From positions 670,001-734,000 of the forward strand of contig JAEMWC010000037.1 in assembly GCA_016490735.1 (NCBI GenBank): a stretch of DNA of 64,000 bases, given 5' to 3'. A model generated the notes under the pieces. The model was not told the origin of the DNA and searched no databases. It worked only from the letters and a program-made list of their open reading frames with translations. The translations under genes were made by a program, and so were the position numbers. Shown here piece by piece: positions 47,601 to 59,600 of the stretch (position 1 is the stretch's first letter; each line of letters begins with the position of its first letter). Source of the stretch: Pachyseris speciosa (Eukaryota; Cnidaria; Anthozoa; Scleractinia; Pachyseridae).

Positions 47601-50600
47601 AAATTTCAACAAAACAATATAACATGGGGTGGTTTGCCAAATGAGCTGGAGTGCCCAGGCACCCCGTGACAACGCCACCATCCACCGCTAGCACCCTGAA
47701 GACCTTTCATCTGTCAGGCTCGGTGGCTTTTGCAGAGGACATGACAAGGGCGGACGGAACTTTCATTGGTGGGTCTCCCAGGGCATTGATCCCTGGCCAG
47801 GTGAAACCGACCTTTTTGTGGTTCAAAATAACGCCTGCCCTCCCGACAGGCACACAACTCATGCTATTCACAAAATTCAACAGACGAAGTCGTCTGACAC
47901 GGCTGACTGGGGCGAAAGGGAAGTTGTCTTCCCCCCTCCCAAAGGCTGTCAGCGCTGAAGAAACTTTCACCATCAACACGGTTTACAGCTTTGTCTTCCA
48001 GCAGCCAACCAAAGCGTTTTTTGTCTCTCATTTTTGGTTTCAAGTTGCCTGGTTAAAAATCACTTACGTATAATATGGGGTGGTTCGCAAAAAGACCTGG
48101 AACTTCCAGACATTCAGCGACGGAGAGGTCTCGACAGAGAGTTTCATGCAGCAAGATGGGAGCACCCCAATGGCAGGCCCTCTTGATGTGGGTGGACACC
48201 CTATCGAAAATCTGGGGCCACCGGCCAGCCCGCTTGACGCAGTCAACTCTGAATACGCTTCCACCACTTTTGCCGCAAGGGATGGAAACACCATAAAACT
48301 GGCAACATGGACATGGGGTAGAATCTCATCACCAAAATGGGTTACCCTAAAGACATCCTTGATGCCACGAACAAAACTTATGTTGACTCCCAAGTTCAAA
48401 GAGCCATCCTCCGCGATGGGTCAAACCTGGGAAGGGGCGATTTGAATATGAATGATTATGCCATCACGAATTTGAAAGATGCGAATTCAAGTACACCTAC
48501 TGACAACGTCGTCAACAAAAAATATGTGGACAAAGATCTGCAAAACAAATTTGACGAGACTGCGCAAAAAGACCTCAACTTGAACAACAACGCGATCACG
48601 AATCTTACGGCAACGAAACAATATGTCTACACACATCTCGCCTGGGGTTATTGGCCAGTTGAAAATGACTTTGCTTACCTTATGGGGGACACAGATGAAT
48701 CCTCTTCAGAGAGAAACATACAGGTTGAAGGAATTGTGAACATACCTTTTCCCCCCCCCAGAATAAACAAAAAAGCTTACAAGTTCAAGCTCACTCATCC
48801 CCCGCGACGCCCGATGCTGAAGGATATTACCATTACAACCCAAGAATCGGCTTCAATCTCAACCCACTGGAGGTCGGCAAAGAATACAAAGTCGTTGTTG
48901 AATTCATACCGGCAAGCCACTTTTGATGTCAGCTTCTCCTTCGATCCCGTCCATCACATGAGAGCCACCGAAGTGAGACCAGCAGGCACCAGGCAGCTCC
49001 GGAATGGAAATGCAAACCTCCCTGGACCTAAATGGGTTTTCCTTGTATCAAACAAAACTTGGCGATTTCTTGGATTTGAACGGCCAATATGTGAAAGATG
49101 GGGGCACAACCTTGTTTGATGGAACAAATAGAGAGGTGACAATGCAAAGTGACGTTAACATGAACAGCTTCTGCTCAAAGAGCCAAAGTTGGGTGGAAAT
49201 TTGAATTTGAATGATCAGACTGTTTACAATAATGACGCCCTTTTATTCAGGTTCCAAAATGGGGCTATCCGGTTTTCAAAACCTGTTGTTTGGCCGGGAA
49301 TGGTTTGCCGAGTTGAGAGTGACCTTCTCACATCCACATCTGCGCGCGACAAAAATACTTTCACCATGTCCCAGTTTTGGTCCCCATTCACCCTCTTCTG
49401 AAGCATCAGCTGTCTTGAATTGCAGCTTTCCACACACACCCCCCCCCCCCCCAGAGCGGTGGGCGTCTCTTTATTGAAAACATTTCATGAAGGGGGAATT
49501 TGCAGTTGCGCCACACCCTCCACAGTTTCGATATTGCACAAGGAATGAGCGAGAAGTCAACCAAAACCCCCCATCCCTCTGGGGAACTTCACATTCCCAC
49601 CAACTCAACAGGGTTGTCATTCAAAATAACGGGTCTTGTACACAACACAACAGCCTGGCTAACCGTCGTGTTTGTTGCATGAAAATTCCTTTCTTTGTAT
49701 AATGGCAGGTGCCGCACCCCAGCTCTGCGTTTTCAACTTCAACCACATTGACCCCTCCCTTGAACAGGACACCGTCGAGATGTTGAAGAAGCTGTACGCT
49801 TTCTATCACAAAAAACATTGGGGCTACGACAAGCTCTTTCGCTCCGTTCAGAAAAAAAAAACCTGTTTTGCAACGTTGTGGCTGGCAAGGCGGTCATCAC
49901 TTCTGCAATTGCTGGGGGCATCACCCTGAATCCAGCTGTCTTTGCAACTTTGACCGGTTTCGGGCTTGTCGTCAAAGCTGTTGCCAGCTTCAAAAAATGC
50001 GACAAAAGAGCCTAGAATGCCAAGTTCGCCAGGGTTGAGTACAAGAAAATCCTTGTTGCGATTCGGTTTCATCTCAGGGCTGAGGCTTTCGATGAAAAGG
50101 CATTTCTTGACAAGCTGAAAATGGTTGACGACTTCATCAGCGACCACTGTATGGAGATCCCCGAAAAAATCCAGGCGAAATACGCCAAACGCTTGTCACG
50201 GAGTGAAGACCACAATTACATTGTTCAATTGAAGTCCCACCACCATTCACTGAACCTTTCTTTCGCCCGGCGATGTGTTGCTGGGTTCATTTTTTCAACG
50301 ACAGGAAAGAGGTGTGCGAGAATTTCTTTTTTGCGCGGCCAAACTCCTTCTGGAACCGCCCAAAAATAATCAAACAAAAAGCAAACGTAATTCACCGACT
50401 CCCTGAAATCGCGGATGAGGCTTCCCAATAACTTCCACTGAGACGGGTCGCAAATTTCTCGCCCACCATCTGAAATGGTGTTGACGGTGTCGAGGATTTC
50501 GTGTTTCTCGAGAATTTTGCGAACATGGGTTCATGAAACAGGGTTGGCTGTCCACCCCAGCTCTGCCCTGGTTTTGGTTGGTGTGGCAAGTTCCACAAAC

Positions 50601-53600
50601 GTGTGGCAACTTCGACAAACAAGTTCTCAATTCTCATGGTTCTCAACCATCATTTTCCCACAGCACACTCTTCCGCTTGTGTGCTTCATCTTTCCCACTT
50701 GGTTTATATGCAGAAGTGCCTTTCAAAAATTTACTACAGCCCGAAAGGTTATTGGAAAGGGTCAGCCGTAGTGAAAAAACTGGCCCAAGCCGCAAAGGCT
50801 TCGGAAAATGTGGCCAAACAATGGTTGGAAAAGCAGGCGGTTTGGCAGATCTTTCTTCCCACACTGCGGCATGTCCCTCGCCCAAAATTTGACGTGCCAA
50901 TGGCCAACGCGTTGCACGAAGCCGACCTGCTCTTCATGCTGCACGACAAGGGCCCTCCTGCCAAGAAGCAGGGAAGCCGCAGAACTTTCAAATACACGCT
51001 GACTGTGGTCGACGTGGCCAGCCACTTCAAGGTAGCTGAGCCCCTGACCTCGAAAAATTCTGACAAAGTGGCACGGGCCTTTGAAAGGATTTACAAGTGC
51101 GGGCCTCTCAAATGGCCAAAGCTGCTACAGGTTGATCCCGAGTTCATGGGAGCTGTTTCCAGAGTCATATAAAAACATGGAACAAACATTCGTCATGGGC
51201 ATGTTAAAATTCACCGCGAGCAGGCAATTGTAGAACGCTTCAACCGCACTCTGGCTGAGCGTCTGTCTGGACACCAGTATGCAGTCGAAAATGCATTTGC
51301 CAGAGGGGGTGCGGTCTGTTGCATGGGTGGTAAGGCTTCCCAAGGTTGTTGCTGCTCTCAACAACCAGACCACGCGGCTGACAGGATTGAAACCTGCTGA
51401 TGCGATCCGAAAAAAATCTGTTTTTGCCCAGCCAGCAACTCCGTATTTCAGACCTGTTGGCGCGGCCGAAAAGTTGATGGTTGTCCCACCGAATACCGAG
51501 CTCCCTCCTGTCAAACCTGGTTAAGGGTGTGGGATGTGATATTCGATGGGTTTTGTGTGAATCCCGTCGGGCCTTACCCACTGCTTGTCGTAGTACGCGC
51601 TCAGACCCAACTTCTGCTGCACGTAAGTCACCATCCGTCCTTCTCTCATGCGGAAGCCTGTGTTCGTCGCTATGTCTTTGTGCCCCTCGAGCGCCGCTTT
51701 GAAACACTCACCTGATGACGTTTTGCCTCTGGTTCATCCCTTTCGTGCTGAACTTGTTTTTACCTCCGTCGACATCCACAAAGTAACACTTCGAGCAGAG
51801 CGCAATCATTCAAGGACCCTCGCACTCCAGCTTGAATAACCCTGGGGTGCTGCTGCTCCACTTGTCCAATGCAAGCCCCTGCTTTTTTTCTGCTTCAAAC
51901 TAGACCCTCATCTCCGGCTTCACAACATCTTCCAACTTTGCACCAGAGATCGCCATGTAGTTGCTGTCCGTGTCCACCTGAATCAGCTCGAAGTCGCGGC
52001 GGTCCATGAACTTGTCAAGGAAGTCGAAGTAAAACTCGAGCATTCGAAGCTTGGCCAACTGGTACACTGCGATGCCGACCTGGAATGGTCTTTGGATCGT
52101 GATCCGCGACTTCCGGCTTTCCAGCTCGTATGCCTCCCTAATTTCGTCGAGGTCCGAGAAGAAGGAACTTCTCAAAGCTCTGTCGATGACGTTTTCATCC
52201 TTTGTGTAAATGGTGTTGGTTTGCTTCTCCAAAGCTTCGATCATCTTCCCGTACGTGCTGTTGCCCAAGAGTTTGAACACATCGGCCAACAAGGCCTTGC
52301 TCTTGTCTGCTTCCCCTGTTCGACGCGTCTCTGTCACCTGCTCCACGAACCAGGTGAAAATCTTCTTTGGTTGGTAATTAATTGTTCGGTAAACAGTGGT
52401 GATCTCCACCCCGTGGTCGATGTACCAGCGAAGAAGGGGAGCGTACAGCAACATTTTTTCAGCAGACAGGGCCCCCACCAACTTTCTCCCGTCCCCGCGG
52501 GTTCTGCCGGTGCGCTCCAGGTACTCCAACATGTGATCTGGCACAGCTTCCTGTGGCACCTGTTTGTTGATGAAGAAAGGGCACATCTCCTCGAACTTTG
52601 GGACCAACGCCTCGGGAACGTTCAGATCAACTTCTGCAAAACCAAACCACTTTCCCTCTTGCAACATTTGCTTCAGCCTGGGGGCAGCTCTTTCCCGCTG
52701 CTCTTCAGGGACATGAATCATGTGTTCCTTCCTGCAGGGCATGTCCTGAAGCATTGTTGACAAATACAATGCGTTGGCGTTGTAGCCCAGGATTTTTCCA
52801 CAAGGTTTGGGTTTCTCAACTTTGACCCCAACTTCTTGGGCCCCCGGCCACAGCTCCTTTCAACATTTCACAAGCCTCTTTGCAAGGGCTCCACAACTCC
52901 GCTCCCCACTCAACTGTTCCCCGCATCAAATAGTGAAGGCTGACTCCTGGAATGCTGACAGCGTCTTTCAGAATGTCAATTCCCTTTTCGGTGTAGAAGG
53001 CACGCATTTTGTCCAATGCTTCGAGACCAGGCGCGACGTCCAGGTTGTTGTAGTAGCGCAACCAGTCCGCAAAGGTCCTCCTTTCCCTTTTCTTTGAACA
53101 AACGAACACACCCTTTCCATTCCTCCGGCATCAACACCCACTCACCTTTTAAACTTGAATACCACTCAGGATGGTCTGGCAAATCGGGAAAATCGAGCTT
53201 GTCTGGGCTGTCAAACCATTCACATGGAAACCACGACTTGATGGCCTCACAGCCATAAGCCTTCACCCACTTGTCGTAGCTGGTTCCTTGCCCCAAACAG
53301 TTGATTATGTCAAGAAAGCGGAACTTTGGCAAGAGCAGAAACATTAACTTGTTCCATCTTTGGGCACTTTCACTTTTTTTTTTGGTCAATTCAGCGAGGT
53401 AATTCAATAAATACTCCTTCACAAGATTCAAGTTGTATCGGCCAGAGTTGAAACCAAGCATGGGCACTTCGTCACACCACGCAGCAATTTTGTTTTTGGG
53501 CAGAAAGTCGAAAATGTCTGGCATGAAAACCCTTCTAACTTCCTCCCTGATTCTTTTCCCGCGCCGTTCGATCTACTCTACAAACTTGTGAATCAGCTCT

Positions 53601-56600
53601 TTGGGATCTCTGTCACAAATGTGTGTTGGTTCACGCTCGAGCGTGTCCCTGATTGAGAAACAAATCAGTTTGTGAACGTTTTGAATGTGAAGTGTGGGTG
53701 TTGGGTCCTTCCTCTTGGTTTTGTCCCCATATGCCTGGAAATCGAAAATTATTGTGTGTGGATATGTTCTGGTGAAAACAGAGGAGAGAACCTCCTTTGT
53801 TTGTTTGACTTGCCACAACCATGCTTCGATGATATGAACCCCGCTTCGCGAAGTTTTTGAATCTGTTGAAGTGTTGCTTGATACAACGTAACTCTTTGCG
53901 GGTTTTCCCGGTGTTTGTTATTTTGGTGCGCAGTTGAAGAAACATTTTGGGCAGCTGTGCCAGTAACACCCTCGGTATTGAAACACTGTTTTGGTTTTGG
54001 GGTGGAACCCGTCCACTGGATGCCCCAAAATCCACGGCTCGCCCCCGTGTCCGCATTGGGCGTGATGAATGTGGATTCCTCGTTGGTGGGCTTATTGTTC
54101 CACCCAGCGAATCGCTTCTGATGAAGCCGATGATTTGGGGAAGAAAGTCTTCTCAAACACAGTTTGTGGTTTTTTTTATTTTTTCGTTGGGACATTCCAC
54201 CACAGTTTCACCTTGAGAACATGTTGCGATGTTTCGTTGCAGATTCGCTGCTTTCGTGGATCTTGTTTGACAGTGAGGACAAACGTAGTTTTGGCCCAAA
54301 CTCTCAATCTTCTTCACAACAAACACAACACCCTCAAAGACACGTTTCAAGTTGGTAAAAACTCTTTGCCATTTCCCGGGCCTTTTGGTGCTTCGGTCAG
54401 TTCTGGCCCCTTGATGAACGGCGAGGCATCTCCAAAGGCAGAGGTTGTTTTGTATGTGTCCAAACAAACCATTGGTCTGTGACGTCCACACGCCAAATCG
54501 CGCAGCCACTCCGGCAAAGGACCTGTTCTCAACAGTCGTTGCTGGGTGTTTACAATTTTCATGAATACATCTGAAGGGGCCTCAAAACCCACTGTGTGTT
54601 TGGTCTTTTGAGCCAACTCTGGGATAGTCGCTCTTCCTCTTTCTGTCGCAGCCAGGTTTCCGCGTCGGCGCGCCGGTTGACCCACCGTGAATCCTCTCGA
54701 CGATTGTTATAATACAACACCAGAGAGTCATCATTGATATTCCTCAGCCAATAAGAATATGAATACCGGATATAAAAGGAGGTGTTGGCAACCGCCCCAG
54801 TCCTGTTCATGAAGGTTTGTGTTTGGTCTCTGTCTCTCTGTCTCTGCACGCATTGTTACGTTAACTAAGCGCTTTGACCATATTACTCCTATCATGTTTA
54901 AACTTCACTGGCTACCGTTAAACTATCGCATACATTTTAAAATATTGCTTTTAGTGTACAAGTGCCTTAATGGCTTGGCACCAACTTACCTGTCTGAACT
55001 TTTACACTACCATAAAAGCCCACGTTTACTTCGTTCTAGTTCTCAGAATCTTTTAGCTGTGCCTACATTTGTAAATCCAGGCTAAAGACGTATGGTGATA
55101 GAGCTTTTTCTGTAGTTGCTCCTAGGTTATGGAATCAATTGCCTCTTGAGCTCAGGAATGTTACCTCTGTTGACCAGTTTAAGACGCAGTTGAAGACATA
55201 TTTATTTAAATTTGCTTATGACGTATAGTTATTAGTAGTTTAGTTAATTTCATCATAATAGTTATTAGGTTTGTATTTTATAGTTTTACTATTGTTGTAC
55301 AGCGCTTTGAGCAATTAGTGGACACAGTACTATAAATGATGATGATTATTATTATTATTAACATTTGCTTTATTGTTACTTTTGTTCACTAGACAGAGTC
55401 AGTCCAGACAACGATTTTTTGCGTGTTATCACTGAAATTTTGACTTTATGTGGTTCATTTGGTTGCTTTTTACTGGTTGTGCATGTTTTGTTGGTTGGGT
55501 GGCTAAACAATCAAAAATTTCTTTGTAATGCAAAATGTTAGATGAAAATGTTTGATCTAGATCAAACATGGAAAGCCATTTAAGAACAAATGCAATGTCG
55601 AGAAAGGTGGCTAAACGGTCAAACACGATGTTGGATGAAAATGTTTGATCGCTTTTTGATTAAGTTTGTTTTTGAACAAACATACGCATCGTGTATTGTT
55701 TTCTTGTAATGTTTTAGTGTTTTGAGGTTTTTGAACGACTGTCAATTCCTGTTGACTGCTCTAAACATAAAATATTGGCACAAGGAAAGCCATGCGAAGT
55801 TGCCAGTAAAAAAAATACCAGTAAAAAAAAATAATAATCGTGGAGCTCCGATTTTAGGCTTGGCTAAATCTATATACCGGTATTAAAACAAGTCTTTAGT
55901 ACAATTCAATTGATTAAAGAGTTTGTAACAGTAGCAAAAGCCACTTGAGCAAGGACAAATTTTGTCTTCTGTGCTGAAACAAATTTGCATGAAACTTGAA
56001 ACCTTCTGACATCATGTAACACAATCATTTCATATTATTCGATGAAAAACATCTTTTGCTCATATTTTATATTCCACTGAACCACTTGTATGTGAAATAA
56101 ATAAATAAATAAATAAATTGTATTTATGTTGCACAACTCTCAACAAAAGTTTTCAGATGCACATTACAACAACTAAACATTACAAGGTGCAAGTAACCTG
56201 GGTGCCAGAAAATTTAACGGATCTCCATTCACTTTGCGTTTAGCGGGTTAACCACCAAACTCGCTAAGAAAAATAAAACCTCTGGCACCCAGGGTACGGT
56301 GCAAGATGCTTAAAAGAAAAAAATTCAAAGCTTAACCCACTGGCACCCGTGCCGGCCAAAACTGGCCACACAAGACTCCCATGTTCAAAACGTTGCAACT
56401 TTCTCAATCGCACGAATATTGCCTTAACTGTCAGTTGTGAGCACGAAATGGAATGTCCTTTAAATTTGGATATCCAATAAACACAAGAAACATAGCGATT
56501 TTTACCAAATATGGCCTTTTGAGAGTTTGGACAAGAACGAAACTGACCGTTTTTAACGTCAAAGACAAACGACGAAAATGCCCCTTTTTGCCTTTATCTT

Positions 56601-59600
56601 TTTTAAAGAAATCATCGTCGAAAAACCAAACTTCAACCATCATAACAAAATTCAGTCCTTGTTCTAGCTTAGAAATGACTTTTTTTGTTCATATTTTTCT
56701 CCCTAGCGTAGATACAGCCTTTTGTTCCAGTGCATTTGGGCCTTTCCGCCATTTTCACAGCCACTCCCACCTACCGCCAAAAATTCCTGTTTGTGGTCAT
56801 CTTCAGTGCTCACAAATTCCAAAATATGCGGCGGTAGGTCGAGAAATTCATCAATAGTCGGGTCCCAAAGGTACTAATTGTCCAACCGGCCAAATTCCCA
56901 GTTCATCGAGTAACAAGCCAAATTCGACAACAAAGTACATCACCTTGCTTGATTCTTTGAGAAAGTGGACTCTTAGCTACCGTCACACTTAATGATGCTC
57001 ACCAGGCAGCCACTAAAGATGAAAAATGGCTGTAAACTTAGCAAAAATCGCAAGCAAACTGAACTTGGGCTGTTCTTGTAGCTCCACGGTTGAAAAATAG
57101 CTAGAATGACGTTTTCAGAAACCTTGAGCCTCCAGTGCCTTAGGACAGCATCACTTTTCCATGGTAGTTAAAATAAAGAGTCGTGAAATGCTATGGATCG
57201 TTTATGGGTGAAAATCACTCCGAAAACGTAAAAACGGCTGGTAATCAATGGGTTAACTTAGTTTCAAGTTTCTTTTCGCCTGATTGACCGAGGAAGGTAT
57301 GGCTCACTAATGTTTTCATTTGTAGTAAATTTTGTACTGCACACATACAACTTCAAAGAAAATTGCGGTTAATTTGAAAAATTTGTCTGTCCGAAACATT
57401 TAAATGAATATGTGAGTGATCATCGCAGTTATGAACACTACTTAAGTATTAGTGAAAATAAAGCCTGAAAAAAATTCAGGCTTGTATGGGATTCAAACCG
57501 ATGACCTCTGCAATTCCGGTGCAGTGCTCTACCAACTGAGCTAACATGCCAACTGAGACCGGGTCATTTACATGTAGTTGGTTCATAATATACCCGTGAA
57601 TGATGAACAAATGACTATGAATATATAAAAATCATATCTTTGAACTGTGGATTAATGGATGAATATGTGAGTGATCATCCCAGTTATGAAGACTACATAA
57701 GTAGTAGTGAAAATAAAGCCTGAAAGAAATCCCGTACAAGCCTGAGACAAGTCAAAGAAACATGGCTTTGGAAATGGGATTCTCATGTCCACTGAAACAG
57801 TCTGCAGGGCCAGGCAGGCCTCACTTGAAACAGTATTTGATCATTTAGAATGAGTTTCACATTGGGTTATCTGCAGGACCTGGATAGATGATGTCCAGAG
57901 TAATTGGGATGATTGACCTTACCAGTGCATTTGCACAGAGAACATTGTATGTTCACCTTACAGCTGCTTGGCATTGCCCTGTAGACTGTTCCAATGGACA
58001 TCAGAATCCCATTTCTGGAGCAAAGTTTTCTTTGACTTGTGTGTTGCTCAAATCTTGGAACTGACCATTTAAACCATTGATTTCTTCATGCAGCAAATCC
58101 AACATACAACATCTGAATCAAATCTTGTGTCAGCGCTCTTTTGTTTACATTTTAGAACCATGGATGTAATGACGTAAACATAATAATCTAACCGGTGCTC
58201 AAAATACTCTAGGACGTTGATACTGTCAAAGTGTGCAGATTTCAGGGAGGCAGTGTGGCCGTGTGGTTAGGATGCTGGACCTGAGATGCAGAAGTGCCAG
58301 GTTCAAGTCTTGTTGTGGCCGCTAGTCGGAGAGGGTTACGCTTGTAAACAGCTAACTGGTTTGCCTCCCACCAGTTGGGTTTCTTTAACCCTGTTACGTT
58401 TATTTGAATTATATTATTTGAGGTTGTATAAGTGGATTGCCTGTGAACTAGCTAGAGCAGCTAAGTGCATTTCCACTATAAACAATTTTTTTTTCTCGAA
58501 GGAATTTAGTTGAGAAAGGAAGCCTCCAGGTCATTCTCCTCCGCCTCCATTTGTTTAGTTAACTGCACTGACCGTTAAGACAACAAATAGCTGTATATTT
58601 TTAATAGTAGTATATATGTGGTATTAGTATAACTCTACTAGCCTTCTATCACAAATGCTGTTCTCCGATTGCCTACGCTAGTCGCTATCTATTTGTGATA
58701 AATAGTGAATAGCAGTTGTCAAAAACAGCGGCTGCTTCTTCGTGTTTTTAGAAGTGTCTGCGAGGTGGATTTAGATAATTTACTTGTTTAGTTTTAAACG
58801 ACTTGTAGATTTATACTAAATCAATTACATTATTTGCTCTCAATTTCTATGTGTGATAGCTGACTTGAGCTGTGCCCTCATCAGGTAACATGCGATAGAA
58901 ATCTCGACCTCATAATTATCTCATAGTTAAATAGCCTTACAGGTGATAAGATGGAAGGTTGTATGGTAATAGCCATATACATGTTTATTTTCAATGGAAT
59001 ACATATTTTTAAAAAGAATTAGAATTGAATATTGATTGTTTCATAAATATATTAGCCTCTTAGGCATGAATATTTTTTGCAATAGTACTGAGATCACAAA
59101 TTTTATTAGGCATAAATATATGGGCTTCAACAAAACACTGATCCCCTGTTTACTGATCTCCCACTGATCCCCTTACTGATCACCTTACTGATCCCTATAA
59201 AATTAACTGGAAGAAGTAATTAAAACAACAAAATAAAAAATGATTTGAGGCTGAATCAAGTTCAAGGATAAATTCTGGCTTACCTCAGAGTTCAAAGATG
59301 GCATAAACTTGGTCTGATGGAGCACCTAATTTCTGACTCGTTTCACAGTCATTACATTTATAGTACCCCAGTTCTTTTCTACAATAAACAAGCGGAAAAT
59401 CAATTGAAGCATCATCAAGTATGTTATCCGTGTCTGCGAAAAGCCACGACAATGGCAACAATGAAGACAGAAATGAAAGAAGAAACGAAAACAGTAGGAA
59501 GATAAACACAAGCATCAAGCGAGCGACATAACAAACTGGTTGCAGTGTTGCTCGGTGTGTGTTTATCATTGACCTGTTTTCATTTCTTTCTTCATTGCTG

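Larger units (their letters stand above)
44990..54790. mobile_element. Polinton/Maverick (adintovirus-like) element, decayed, ends lost
   Basis: About 9.8 kb of visibly more GC-rich DNA inside OMA1 intron 3. It holds the Polinton gene set: a pVI/pX-like protein, major capsid protein, basic core peptide, packaging ATPase, fibre-like repeats, a small hydrophobic protein, retroviral-type integrase and protein-primed DNA polymerase B. Minus-strand genes lie at both sides and plus-strand genes between, as expected. No long terminal inverted repeats are found: the left side ends abruptly next to a foldback arm, and the right side abuts a LINE tail. I also did not find the adenain-like cysteine protease. 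Nearly every gene has frameshifts or stops. Confidence 0.92.

Noticed and set aside
47200..47694. 164-codon minus-strand frame under the ATPase
   Set aside because: It is the shadow of the GC-rich packaging ATPase coding sequence, rich in Val and Asp as expected for an antisense frame.
52092..52760. 222-codon plus-strand frame
   Set aside because: Antisense shadow of the DNA polymerase B gene, which has clear catalytic motifs on the minus strand.
44990..54790. Bacterial or phage contamination
   Set aside because: The fibre-like repeats suggested phage at first, but the capsid, integrase and polymerase types are Polinton-specific and the region is embedded between exons of OMA1.
56453..56857. 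134-codon plus-strand gene
   Set aside because: Overlapped by an open minus-strand frame, no recognisable motif, and no splice or promoter context in a repeat-filled intron.
57471..57550. tRNA gene on the minus strand
   Set aside because: Shares tail sequence with the SINE at 38500-38690 and lies next to a partial tandem copy, so it is a SINE, not a tRNA gene.
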